Source: Chondrus crispus
Taxonomy: Eukaryota > Rhodophyta > Florideophyceae > Gigartinales > Gigartinaceae
Direction: 5' to 3'
Assembly: GCF_000350225.1 (NCBI RefSeq)
Contig: NW_005179286.1
Span: 1 to 64,000 of the forward strand
Length of the DNA stretch: 64,000 nucleotides
The notes under the pieces are model-generated. The model was not told the origin of the DNA. It saw nothing but the letters and a program-made list of their open reading frames with translations, and did not search any database. A program made the translations under genes and the position numbers. Positions 20,586 to 31,170 of the stretch are shown here, piece after piece; positions within the stretch are counted from its first letter, which is position 1, and each line of letters opens with the position of its first letter.

Positions 20586-22571
20586 TGCATCAGAGTCTCC
20601 GCAGCGTCCTGCCAACGGGATGGAGTCGACTGTCCAGTGCTCCGCGAGCCCTTTTTGCCTTTTGGTTGCCTGTACATGAAGGGGAACGACACCTCTTGCC
20701 CAACTTTGCACGTGTCATCGCCTCCCTTTCCTCCTGCTTTCGGCGACGCAGTTCATCTCTCTCCATTTTCGCTTGCTCCCTTGCCGATTTTTTCGTGCTC
20801 GCGCCTCTGCTTTCGAACGCTTCTCCTTCTCCATTCGAACTCGTTCAGCATTTGCTTCTATGTCCTGCTATCTGCGCCCCTAAATCAGGTCTCCAACTGT
20901 AAGGCACCGCGACGCGTCGCGGTGCCGTACGGTGCTCCGCACCCTAACACTCTCCTCGTCTCTCCGCCACATTGGGCGATTGTCCTTCGAGTGATTCCAA
21001 GTAATATCGAGTTGACAGAATCATTGTCAGCCAATGCAAGGCGGAGGCGTTTGATGGATTCAGTTTTGTTTGAAGTCTCAGTGAATATTGTCTTCGGCTT
21101 GCCCCATGTGTCACTGTCACTGAGTCTTTTTCGAACACTCTTAAGCACCGACGTCGGTCCTGCGTTTCCAATGCGATTGGTTAGTGCTGTGCGGGTCTGT
21201 TCACGTTCAAATGCTGCAGTCTTGAGTCTATCTAAGAATCGGTAGTCCATTGGCCAGATGCCTGTTTCACGAAAGACTCCCTCACAATTGATGCTGTGAA
21301 TGCAGCATGCCCCGCTACTGCAAGCTTTATTTTAAACCCCATGTCATGTACATTGATGGATGCCAATGACAAAAGCTCATCTCTGGTATTCCTGACGGCT
21401 TTCTGGAAGCTTTTGTTAATTTGATTATCGCAGGGTTGTAAAAAATGTGTTTGTTTGCGGGGAGCACAACTACTTCTATGTTGTGCTTCCTCGCATTTTC
21501 AAGCGACTCAATTCCCTTTCTCGACCCATGACCATCAAGGAACAAAATGTATGCCTTCTCCCTCGGCACTGCCTTTCGAACAAATTTATCAATATGTTCG
21601 ATAATATGAGGCATTGTGTCCATTTCGACAGAATCTGTCAGACAGAATCTGTCGAAATGGACACAATGCCTCATGGAGATCTGATCCCTTCTGTGTACAT
21701 CTCAAAACACAGTCCCTCGGAATCCAAGACTCGTCTGTTAACCAATAGGGAACGTTTTCTTTTGTGTACTCTTTCTTCGGAAGGGGTGCCATCCAAGACT
21801 GCATGACGTTCTTTCCGCCTGCTACCGCGAAAATGGGCGCAAGTTGGCCTGATTCTGACGAAATAGGAACAGCGGTCAAGTGCTTTCCTGAACCTTCAAC
21901 ATTGGAAATTGCACTGCCGTGGCGGCTGTTTGCCGAAGAGAAAATCTTAATTCGGCGTCCAAATTCTCCGTCCACATGCGTTTCATCCATATTCCGGATT
22001 CTGTTCGGATCGTTAAGGATTCCAGGATGACGCTGCTCCGCTTTTCTGAGAGTTTCGGAGAGGTTTGGACGTGATAGTAGTTTTCGGCTTTTATCTTGAT
22101 TGCTTCTTTATTTTCAGCGTTTCTGTAGACCAATTCTCTGTTCTGTGCGCGATACTTTCTTATAGCAGCTCGGGAAGGGATCCTATTAATATATCCTTGC
22201 CGACCATCTGCAAAAATTTATTTTAATGTCGACTGTAGTGTTGGAACATCCACTGCAAATTCCCTTCTCGCCGCAGTAATTACGCGGTCGTTTAAAGCTT
22301 TGGACCCTTCCTTCGTCAAGATAGTCTTTCTACCACGCCGGTTATTCAGAGGATCAAGTAGCTTTTCTAATTTTTCCCTGTCTTTGCCTTTCAGGCAAGA
22401 ATTAATGCGACCTGCTGTGGACTTTGAAATTCCACAAATCGACGCGACCTCCCTTACCGACCTTCCATTCTCGAAGAGAGTCAAGGCACGAGCCCGGCGT
22501 TTCTACTCTTCTTCACCCTGCTTCTGGCGCCGGATATAGGCAGCCGTTTGACTGCGCATGGAATGTGGCAT
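20586..22571 (-). pseudogene. pogo-2 transposase, broken
   Basis: Start at the ATG at 22569-22571 (MPHSMRSQTAAYIRRQKQ). Helix-turn-helix at FENGRSVREVASICGISKST, then RRGRKTILTKEG. DDE landmarks are MDETHVDGEFGRR, ILFLDGHGSRKG and FLQPCDNQ, in that order but in different frames. The C-terminal region has WPMDYRFLDRL and then a Glu/Arg/Lys coiled coil near 20860-20700, as in pogo-1. Breaks include a TAG early in the N-terminus, several frame changes, and an inverted duplication (21606-21674) between the first and second catalytic regions. The 3' tail is cut by the MULE. The family is the same as pogo-1 (HTH plus DDE_1 plus coiled coil), and this copy is more decayed. Confidence 0.75.
21606..21674. 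repeat. Near-perfect palindrome, 34-bp arms, 1-nt loop
   Basis: Left arm 21606-21639 starts ATGAGGCATTGTGTCCATTT. The right arm 21641-21674 is its inverse with one mismatch near the centre. It lies within the pogo-2 transposase. Comparison with pogo-1 indicates the left arm is the native coding sequence (SVEMDTMPHIIEHI, compare SMEMAVMSALMKHI) and the right arm an extra inverted copy. Confidence 0.95.
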
Positions 22572-22627
22572 GGTTGGTAATTTGAGGGTTAAGCGGTAGA
22601 CCGGCTCGTCAAGAACAGTATCTCGGG

Positions 22628-22653
22628 ACAAAAAACCCTCGAGGGTTTTTTGT
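22628..22653. repeat. Perfect 26-bp palindrome
   Basis: ACAAAAAACCCTC followed directly by its complement GAGGGTTTTTTGT, zero loop, upstream of the pogo-2 transposase. It could also act as a terminator-like hairpin, but nothing supports that. Confidence 0.9.
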
Positions 22654-22819
22654 GACACGACACCTGATCAGGTATCGTTTACCCGCCCAAAGAGCCAGCC
22701 AGTTTGAATTCTGAGGGCTGTCGAATCCACGGCAAACACTTGTATGCACAGTTGTGGTTGAGTAATAGCGTTGAGAAGCAGTTCATATCGGTTTATGGTA
22801 AGTGTCCCAAGTTAAGCCC

Positions 22820-22846
22820 TGTCCCAAATTCGGCCCCCGAGAACGG
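22820..22846 (-). repeat. pogo-2 right terminal inverted repeat
   Basis: TGTCCCAAATTCGGCCCCCG followed by AGAACGG and then TA. Inverse of 7565-7591 with two differences. Confidence 0.6.
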
Positions 22847-22848
22847 TA

Positions 22849-23915
22849 GATACATGTCGACCGACATACACCTTCTGTATCAAAAATAAACACTCAAGCA
22901 GCAATCGCTGATCAAGAACGAAACTTTGTTGAATTAACGATGCTCTTGTGAAACTCCCGGAATCTGTTGAAAAAAACTTTTTCTGCTTCGCGAAATGGTA
23001 AGCAACCTGGAAACAAAAGTGTCGCTATCGGGGGGTTTTCCACAACGAGGACCGATCCAGTGTCAACCTGTGACCTTTCTTGATTTGCAAAAATTTATCA
23101 TCAGGCCCCACTCCCTCTCCCCAACAAGGCACCACTCTCTTTTGGCGTTTCATGTCAACTAAACTTTTCGCCAATGAACTATGTTTCCGCAGTACATTTG
23201 CGCGACACTACGGTGCAAACAAGCTTGGCATGGCTTCTACTTAATGCCCACAATTCGCACCTAACGTCAAGCTTTCTCTTACTGGGAAAATTCCAACCTT
23301 TCTTTCATTTCAAGTCAGTTCGAAGCGGACGAAAAGCTTTGTAGACATCCTGTCAAATTTTATCCCTTCTACCAACACGGAAAGACTTCTCTGAAGACCC
23401 TCTGCGTCAATGGCCCCCGGTACGGCAAGATGGCAAGGATTCAACTTTTCGCAAACGTCTGTTCGGACTACATCATTGCGGCGAAGTAGAGACATCTTCA
23501 TGGGAAGATCCACACCTGCGATGCTTTTGGGCAGTTGGGCAGATGTCGTTAACATAAGTAAAATGAGTTCCAACTGCTTAGCGAGCTAAGTTATGAAAAT
23601 CTTACCGGAGAGCAAATTGGCCGTTCTTCCAATAACAGTCGTTACTATATGCCAGATGCATATGAACAGAATTTGGGGATCGATACCGCAGGAAATATTC
23701 AACAGTATAGTACACAAATTCACAGCTTGATGCGCTCGGCAGGATGACTCACGAGCATATCACATGTGTATCATCTCAGGTCATTTTCGAAAATTTGGGA
23801 ACTAAAGAGGTTATTTCTAGCAGCACAACACATCCCTTAGCGACACTATCGTAAGGTCGCTGACACATGAGTCGCAATGGATACAAATTGTCTGGCAAGA
23901 GTCTGCTTCAGCCCA
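22849..23915. other. Gene-free stretch
   Basis: About 1.07 kb with only small open frames on either strand and no recognisable motif. No repeat partner for it was noticed in the window. Confidence 0.35.
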
Positions 23916-23984
23916 ACTACAACTTACCAGTCTTCGTCAAGCGCCGCTTCAAGGCTCAGGAGCCCCTGGCGATATGTGCCAGAA

Positions 23985-24118
23985 GTAGTCCCTTTAATTT
24001 CCCCTTGATTTAAGTACCCGGTAAAATTCCCGTTTGTAGTTTGGGACAGGCGGCGAACCGCCGCAGACACTGCCAGTCGCTTAGGGCTAGCGATTTCCTC
24101 GCTGTACAGTTCCCACGA
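23985..24118. repeat. Direct repeat, copy 1
   Basis: About 85-90% similar by eye to 25495-25632; shares TACCCGGTAAAATTCC and AGTCGCTTAGGGCTAGC. Confidence 0.8.
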
Positions 24119-25494
24119 CACACACCCGTCAGGCCTCGTTCGACGGCGGCCGGCGGCGGCCGACTCGACGCGCATGCCGGCGGCCAGGTATATCGGCCGT
24201 GGACGGGGCCCGACTCCTGCCAGACCCCAGTCGGCGGCTTCGTCTTATGGAAACGGTGCTCCAACGGGGAGTTATCCACTTCTTCCTTTTCCGTTTCCCG
24301 TCATTGAAAGCGAAGTTATCGGATCCAGCTCCAGAAGCCTTATGCCCTACGGCGAGAAGTGCTTGTCGAACGTTGTGCTGCACGAGGCTTTCAACGTCCT
24401 TCATGCTCATCGACGGACCTTGGGTTGACTTGAGCGTCAAGTTTCCAAGAACCGAAAAGGCGTCATCTAAGTGAAGCTTGCAAGGCTTTGCCTTGGACAA
24501 GATGACACCCGCTACGGAGTTATTGGGCATTTCATCTTCCGGCGGATTGGTGTAGAGTTTTTGAAATGCGTCCTGGATTTTCTTTCCTGTCCCTCGTGCT
24601 TGAGAGCGGTACTTACGGAGCGCATTCCGTAACCCATTTTCATCGTCTGTACGGAAGTACAACGGAAGTTGGGGCTCTCCTGCGCTCTCAATATCCGACT
24701 TGAACTCATCGAGATCCTTGACGGAGAACGACCTCTTTGTTGATGGACTCGTTTCGACGACCCGAGCTTCAGCCAAGGAAATCAACTGCAGCTTGGCATT
24801 AGTCAGAGTCCCCTCTTTGCGGTTGGCATTGTTCAACAAAGTGATTGCCAGGACTTCACCAATCTGGGAGGATGTGGAGGCGTTGGAATGCATAAGTTGC
24901 TCCGCAGCCGGTCCTCGGAACCGTGACACGAAAACAGAGAGATCTTCTTTCTTCTTCCGACAGCAGGTTGATACCTTGTGGAGCGAATTTATCAGCCTTG
25001 ATACCATAGAAATCGGAGGGTCAATGGCGATGAGATTCGCAATGTCTCGAACGGCTGCGACTTGATCTTATTGTTTAAAATCTATCGCACTTGCTGCCTG
25101 TCCCTCGTCGACAATTGACTGTTGAGCCCTAGGCAAGCCACTATCATAGAGCTGGCGCCCAATGGTGGCGTACACCGTACCATACACGCGATCCGTTCCA
25201 CGCTCAGACGCAGACTTTATAAGGTCTACCCAGCGAGCGATTTTCCGCCGCCAGTCCTCAAGATCTCCATCCGGATAGAAGTAGGGAGGGTCAAAACTGC
25301 TCTCGCGATCGCGAGCCGAACCACCCCTGGGCCCACAACTGTGGTAGGAATGTTAAACTCGAGCGGAAGCTGAGGCTCGGTTTCCCTGAACGTGCGCAGC
25401 GGAGGGAGCGGAACGGAGGTGATCGCTCGAGGCGAAGCGAAAGTCCAGAAAAGCCACCGGGGGTCTTGTCTCGTGCGTGCGTGAGTAGCCCCCG

Positions 25495-25632
25495 TATTTC
25501 TAGTCCCCTTAATTTCCCCTTGATTTAAGTACCCGGTAAAATTCCAGTTTGTATTTTGGGACCGGCGGCGCACTGCTGCGGACACGGCAAGTCGCTTAGG
25601 GCTAGCTCTGTCCTCGCTGTACAGTGCCCACA
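25495..25632. repeat. Direct repeat, copy 2
   Basis: Second copy of the segment at 23985-24118, same orientation. Confidence 0.8.
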
Positions 25633-25929
25633 ACAAGAGACCCAACCATCAGATAAAAAGGCAATCCTCAATTTGTTATGATCAATTGAAGTATCATACA
25701 ATCAGTAAATAGGGAAAAGAAATAGATTACTGTATACAAAGCACGCATGCACAAATACGTGTTCAATACCTGCGCACTATAGTAGTGCGAAGACGCTGGA
25801 GAAAAAACCGAAACAGATCCCTCATTGCGCAAAAGACCTGGACATTTCGAATAAACGTCGATCTGCGACCGCCAAAGCGAGCACACCTGCCATCACCAAC
25901 CAGCCTAACGTGACACTCTCCAATCCCTG

Positions 25930-27320
25930 ATGGCCACCTTCACACCACAAGAGGCAGCCAAAACTCTCCAACTGCTATCAACAGCCGCAATTAAGCGGAG
26001 GAACGAGCTAGAGCTCTACGGCACATCGCGCCCTGAACACAGTGACGAGGAAAATGGATCTGACACGCCTATTTTCGGCCACTTTTACGGCCAGGGCGGG
26101 GCTCGCGCAATCATTGAAATGATCAACGTTAACACGGCCAGGTTTATCAGCATTTGGGCTGGGTTTCAGAATCATATTTCGTAGAAGTGCAATGTTGGAG
26201 GGGCGCAAAAAGCGCACACAGCCCAAAGGATGTGCTGTTCATGACCCTCTCGGTTCTGAAAATGGTGGAATCTGGGATTTCTTGGCCAAAATGTTTGGCC
26301 GAAAGACATCCGCCTTTGAAAGACTTATTATAGGCTTCATTTGAATCCTCTCCAAACTTTGTTATGAACAATACGTGATCTAATGCCACAAACGTTGGTC
26401 CATGAAAACCCTTTCCAAAAGTAGCAATCTCTTCAAGAATTACCTCATAGCACGTTATGCCACTGATTTCACCTTCCAATCCTCTTTTCGGCCATCTGCA
26501 AGCTTCGAGGAGGGCAAGAAACGTTTTAGTGGCAAACACAAACCCTATGGCCACAAAGTCGAAGTGAGTGTTACGCCAAACGGGTTTGCAATTTGTTCTA
26601 GTTCGCATGAACCTGGTTCGGTCTCTGATTTGGAAATTTTCAGGGAAATGCTGTGGTTTCACGAACGGGCTCTGCGAAAAAAAGAATATATAGCTACGAT
26701 TGAAGACTCCGGGTCGCTGGAAGAGGCATATCCGGGACAGTAGGCCATTTCGGCAGAAAAGGGCAACCAAGGAGCCTCCCTATTTTGCGGGGTGATTCGC
26801 CCAAAACGAAAGCCCCTGGTGCGTTTTCATCTCCAGGTGAGGTTATGGAGAACAGAGCTATCTCAGTGATCGCATTGCTGTGGAAAACGTTTCAGTCGCA
26901 TGTGTGGGCCGTGATCGGTGGTGGGTACAAAGTGGAAGTGGTCGAAAGACAATTATGATCTAGTGTTCAGGCTGTGTCTCGGTCTGACGAATTCTCACAT
27001 TCGTTGGGGGCCACTGCGGGCATAGGACATGACTATGTAACAGCAGCTGACGAACCGCTGGTACCAAATTGGCAATAGCCAGTTAGAGCGCAGACGTGGC
27101 ATTCAGAAGCGGTACCATGAGAAAAGGGTCGATCTCATGCAGCGTCAGTTTCGTGCAAGTCGTGCTCTGGATTTACTCGGCCGCGAGCCGAGTCAGGATA
27201 TCCAGTCTCTCTTTTGTTTCTGGCGTATTTTGGCAATGCATTAGAGAGTTTATGAAGCACCAATCTCGTTTGAAATCTCGAAAAAACTCTATCGAGAATT
27301 TGGCGTTGGTTTATTACATA
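25930..27320 (+). pseudogene. Harbinger-2: PIF/Harbinger-type transposase, broken
   Basis: Starts MATFTPQEAAKTLQLLSTAA, clearly related to Harbinger-1 (MAPVTSAQAARAILLLFDAA). Also shared are SPKDVLFMTLSVLK, RYATDFTFQSSFRPS, FSGKHKPYGHKVEVS and SSHEPGSVSDLEIF. The best-preserved piece is 26402-26743. Later landmarks (AVENVS.., KWKWSKDNYDLVFR-like) are traceable to about 27050 in shifting frames, and a basic tail follows. At least five interruptions. No Myb-like partner gene is adjacent. It is the same subfamily as Harbinger-1 but strongly diverged, so the two are separate old insertions rather than a recent duplication. Confidence 0.7.
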
Positions 27321-27344
27321 TTTTAAGCAAGGCATTTACGATGT

Positions 27345-27367
27345 CCCAGATCTCGTAAGGATCTGGG
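27345..27367. repeat. Hairpin, 8-bp arms, 7-nt loop
   Basis: CCCAGATC ... GATCTGGG just downstream of Harbinger-2. Confidence 0.7.
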
Positions 27368-27730
27368 TACGAGTAATCAACCTCGGGACGACGTCGAGTA
27401 CGACACTTTCCAGCACTCGAGACCTGCTCATCCATCCCCTACCCCACTACCGACCGGTCTACGAAATGTGGCAAACAGACTTCACCGTCGGGAATGTCCT
27501 GCGCTGCAGATGCTCTTTGCGACGCCGTTTACGTTTTCTACGGGCAAATAAAGCCCTATACTCCTATCAGCTCCGACTTATCACGAAAGCTAGGTGTCTA
27601 TGTCGCGATATCCAAAATACCAACTTACGCTCCCTTTCTATCTCAATGCATTCTTTCAACATCAACATCTACTCTGTTGAATCTGCATTATGCGATTTTC
27701 ATTTCCAGATAAAGCATATAACTAGAATTA

Positions 27731-28570
27731 GTGATACGATGGGTTGGGCAGCGGAGAACAGAGCACAACGGCTACAAATGCGTACCATTCACGGCATGTT
27801 GCAAATTACTAAGAAGGATGGCCTCGCCTTGCCGATGGGCCGATGTAGAATATCTTTTTGGAATGCGCTCCTCAGCCCTCAGTGAGGTATTTTGTGATGT
27901 TATAGAGTCTTTTTATGAATCACAAGGGCATCTGGTATTAGATCTAAAAGAGAGATTGCTCTCTCGAAGGGCAGAGATGTACGCAGATAGTGTAATGGAG
28001 GTAGGGGCTCTACTGGACAGCTGTGTCAGTTTCATAGACTGCACTAAGATTAAATTGACACGTCCAGGTCGGACTGGCAGTTTACAACGAAGTTGTTACT
28101 TGGGTCATAAGAGGTTCCACTGTGTCGTTTACCAAACGGTAACAACCCCGGAAGGGCTTAATTTCCACCTGTATGGGCCAGAGGTGACCTCTGGCCCACG
28201 GTGGGCCCACGACACGCTTTGACGCTGTCGAGACGAAACGGGCTCAAGAAAAGATTGCCAAACTGTCTTTACATCAACGGGCGAAAGTTTTATGTGTATG
28301 GAGACGCCAAATACGTACTGAGACCTTGGGTACAAGTGGGGTTCCCTCGCGCCGGAGCCTCGCTGAAGCGTCAAATCCTTAACACGCGCATGAGCGGCGT
28401 TCGAATCGCGTTCGAGTGGAACTACAAGGATTTGAAACAGCTCTGGTCTTTGAAAACTTCCCTAGGACTCTGAAGGTGCGACAGGGGCCACTTGGTTTGA
28501 TGTACACCGCTTCCGCGCTTCTTCTCAATTTCAAAACCTGCCTTCAGGGAGGCAGTCAGCTGCAGCCATA
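27731..28570 (+). pseudogene. Harbinger-3 transposase (DDE_Tnp_4), broken
   Basis: Reading SRRAEMYADSVMEVG, then FIDCTKIKLTRPGRTGSLQR (first Asp), FHCVVYQTVTTPEGLNFHLY, then in another frame RHALTLSRRNGLKKRL and FYVYGDAKYVLRPWVQVGFP (third acidic region), RMSGVRIAFEWNYKDLKQLW. This is the standard order of Harbinger DDE proteins, in a subfamily different from Harbinger-1/2. A perfect 12-bp hairpin (28174-28198) lies exactly where the second-Asp block should follow LYGPE, and the frame shifts there. A further frame change is visible near 28460. The convergent minus-strand Myb/SANT gene just downstream is the expected partner, so this is a two-gene Harbinger. Confidence 0.8.
28174..28198. repeat. 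Perfect hairpin, 12-bp arms, 1-nt loop
   Basis: TGGGCCAGAGGT, G, ACCTCTGGCCCA, inside the Harbinger-3 transposase. A second small hairpin (GGCCCAC/GTGGGCC) overlaps its right side. Confidence 0.95.
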
Positions 28571-29375
28571 CTTCAAGTGCTAGCCCCCTGCCCTCACAGA
28601 ATATCTGAATGGAGAATAAATTCTCCTGCGCGCGCTCGCAGCTGCATGCAACTTCAGTTTTCGCACAAACCCTGACAACACCTCCAGCATCTTGCTCCTC
28701 TCCGGCATGGCCAACTTCCGCTCCTCTATGACAACTTCCGCCTTCCTCTCCTCCAAATCAAGGTTGCGTCGCTTCGATTCCTGTACAACGATGAAGCGCT
28801 TACCCTCTTCCTCAATACCCTGTTTCTCCAACTCGTAGGGATTCTCCTCCCGTTTGATGCGGCGATCCTCTTGAGTGCGACTTAGCTCTATATCCTTCAC
28901 TAGCGCATCGTTGGCCTCATCATCTGACTCATACGACATGCGTCTCCTGATCTTCTCTCCACTACAGGGGGTTTTTGGCGAGACTCCAGCAGGCATTTTA
29001 TCCTCACCTCTTCCAGCACGGTTCAAAGCCATGTTACGCACTTCTTCTCCGGCCTCTGTTAGACGCTTCTCCTTCTCTAATCGCTTACCCTTCTCTGCAC
29101 GATCTTGGTCCATGTGCTGATCCATTTCCAGGATGAGATCGTTCAGAAGGGTTTCCCGCTCCCCATAAATCACACACATCCCTGAAGCCGCCGCCGTTCT
29201 TTTGACTTCAGCCCGACGCCGCGTAGTGATCATCTTGAAACGGTCCTCCAATCCCTTCTGTGTGGGTGGGTCTTTTTCATCCAGAAGCACAGTAGAAGCT
29301 ATACGCAGAAGCGTACTGCATGCCTCCTCAAACCCAGTTCCTTTCCTTCCCCATGGCGCTATATGCGCCTTAGAG

Positions 29376-29380
29376 CAGTA
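29376..29380. repeat. Target duplication CAGTA left of solo LTR A
   Basis: CAGTA, repeated at 29982-29986. Confidence 0.8.
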
Positions 29381-29981
29381 TGTAGCATAAACACCCCTAA
29401 ACGGATAGGGGTGTATGCTTAGTCCTGGAAGACCCGGACGTAACGAGAAGACGGGGGAAGTTGGACCAGCTAACGAAACCGGAGCACGGGCCCTGGTAGC
29501 GTGGTAGAGCGGTATCGGGGGGAGGACGCGCACACGCGCGGGCCGATCTACGCCTCGACGCCCCGGAGCAGCGCTGGGTACCGTACCAGCGCTGACGGGC
29601 GGAGGCGGATCTAGGCTCGCTCGCCTGCTCACGCGTCCTCTACTCGCGCTCGGTCTCGCCCTCAGGTAGCTAACGGAAGTTACCTTAGGATAAGCTGGAA
29701 GTCAGGCCTAGGCGGTAGGTCGTGGACAAGTCCGTGCTGGTCCGCTCCGTATTTAATATACAAATAGTCTATCGTGACTTAGTACAGTACGTACTGTATT
29801 ATGCGGTACTACAGTAGTCGGCACTTTCAGCGGACAGGGCTGACTGTATACTTGTCGTACACGTATGGTACACGTGGGGGCGCGCGCGACCCTACACGTG
29901 TGGTACTGGCTGTCTGTAAGGTCCGGGCCTTACAGAGCCGGATCCAATTTCTAATCTAATTCTTTTGGTAGTTATACTACA
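29381..29981. mobile_element. Solo LTR A (601 bp)
   Basis: Begins TGTAGCATAA and ends TTATACTACA (TG..CA with a short inverted repeat), flanked by CAGTA at 29376-29380 and 29982-29986. No internal retrotransposon genes, so a solo LTR. A conserved stem (ACACCCCTA ... TAGGGGTGT, 29391-29414) lies just inside the 5' edge. Related copies are LTR B (47550-48203), an LTR-like block at 32308-33132 and a partial one near 55900. Superfamily unknown. It is a fossil; the exact target duplication suggests it is younger than copy B. Confidence 0.85.
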
Positions 29982-30229
29982 CAGTACACCGCGGTGAGTA
30001 GGGAGATGTCGGCCCCGTCAGAGAAGCGGTATCTTTTGCTACGGGCAGTAACGGTGGCTGCCGGGGACGGAGAGGAGATTACAAGGCTCGAAGGGAGTGT
30101 CGGCCCGTGCGGTTGAGAGATAAGGATGGGGATGGTTGACAGGCTGGACCGTGGGTCTGTTGGTATTAAGGAAATACTTCGCGCAGGTGAAGACGAGGTG
30201 GGGCGAACGACTTCGTTGTAAGTAGTCAT

Positions 30230-30743
30230 ATTGAGGCGAGTGACGGTGGTTTGGCACGGGTGTCCTGAGGTTTTGGCACTGGAGTTGTGCCCACATCTTC
30301 ACATTTGTCCATGGCCACAGAAGAAGAGGTGTATGTTTTAGCGCCATATGGCGGAGTGCTCCAGTTGCTCTTTATTAATTTCGCTCATACACCTTAGCGG
30401 GCGAAATATCTGTTCCCTTCATTGGGCAATTCTAGATAGATAGGGACACCTGCCGGCCGATTCGGCCAACAGGTTCGGAACATAATTTTGTACAAGAATC
30501 TTACGAGAATTGGCGCTTCGTAAACTCTCCAATGCTGCTTTTTCCCACAAAGATGTAGTGAATTACTACAACTGCAGTTGAATTACAAGAAATTTTCTGT
30601 CTTTGAATGACCCAGTCGTTTCCTAAAAGACCGAGTCGCTGAGCAAACGAATACAGTTTGAGAGAAAGCTGAATATTTGCATTTGAGACCTAGTGAACCA
30701 ATCGGGGCAGAAGTTTCTGCCTCAGAAGTTCACTGTATCGCGC
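30230..30743. other. Gene-free DNA between Harbinger-3 and pogo-3
   Basis: Probably includes the Harbinger-3 right end, but no terminal repeat was identified. No coding signal. Confidence 0.3.
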
Positions 30744-31170
30744 AGTTCACTATATCAAAAAACAGGTAGTGCATTTCTATTGGCTGTCATTGTAAAAGGC
30801 CCCATTTTGCTAGATTTGAGGCTGCTGTGCACCTCTAACAGTAAAACAGTTCCCCCAGATATTGTGCTGGTGCCTCTCCGGCAATTCCTAATATCTGGAT
30901 TCAAGGCTTCGGATGGTTATGCAAGTCAATTACCCTTCGAAGGATACCGTTCGGCAGATAGAATCCTGGATATCATGCATTTTTAGCTTCAGATTACATA
31001 TGTCCTATTCCTAATCATAGAACCGCAGTCCCACTACTTCACTACACTAATTATAATACTGTACCGTATGTCGAAGGCATTGCGTCAGAACGTCCACCTC
31101 TCTTCCTTATTGTGCTCCTCTAAATCTTCCATCAGCCAGTGGCAGTTGAACTGCAGCTAACCGATCAAGT

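Larger units (their letters stand above)
7565..22846 (-). mobile_element. pogo-2: pogo-type DNA transposon expanded by nested insertions
   Basis: Two inverted copies of one motif, 7568-7591 and 22820-22843, match at 22 of 24 positions. Each is flanked outside by CC(C/G) and then TA (7563-7564 and 22847-22848), as expected for Tc1/mariner/pogo ends with a TA target duplication. The right end lies 270 bp upstream of the pogo-2 transposase start, and the left end is in the orientation its 3' terminus should have. The interval contains several other elements: pogo-1, a piggyBac-like element, a Harbinger, a Copia-like gag fossil and a MULE. So the simplest reading is a roughly 3-kb element stretched to 15.3 kb by later insertions. 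This is inference from end structure; two unrelated family members each having lost one end is the alternative. Confidence 0.5.
23920..25645 (-). mobile_element. Copia-type gag fossil with direct end repeats
   Basis: Minus-strand gag-like sequence; FVSRFRGPAAEQLMHSN, LAITLLNNANRKEGTLTNAK and LQLISLAEA are typical of Ty1/Copia gag. A segment of about 135 bp is present twice in direct orientation, at about 23985-24118 and 25495-25632. It contains TTAATTTCCCCTTGATTTAA on the plus strand and codes for gag C-terminal sequence (SPKRLAVSAAVRR), so the region looks like a partial tandem duplication of gag. Integrase and reverse transcriptase are not seen. Broken, with several interruptions; age not estimable from this fragment. 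Confidence 0.6.
28580..30229 (-). pseudogene. Harbinger-3 Myb/SANT-like partner gene, split by a solo LTR
   Basis: The upstream half is on the minus strand at 30229-29987: MTTYNEVVRPTSSS ... KRYRFSDGADISLLTAV. It ends at the solo LTR (29381-29981). The downstream half continues CSKAHIAPWGRKGTGFEEA ... GLEDRFKMITTRRRAE, completing a trihelix/Myb-SANT-type DNA-binding fold. A long Glu/Arg coiled-coil tail follows (KGKRLEKEKRLTEAGEE, DLEERKAEVVIEERKLAM) and the reading ends at 28580. Known for PIF/Harbinger: the Myb-like protein helps carry the transposase to the nucleus and to DNA. It is convergent with the transposase, as usual. Apart from the LTR the coding frame looks well kept, so the insertion may be what killed the gene. 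Confidence 0.75.

Noticed and set aside
22628-22653. Intrinsic bacterial-type terminator
   Set aside because: The palindrome is followed by no U-tract outside the stem and the genome is eukaryotic.
29391-29632. Pro/Arg-rich N-terminal extension of the Myb-like frame
   Set aside because: It is solo LTR A read as protein; the same kind of frame appears in LTR B at 47536-47826.
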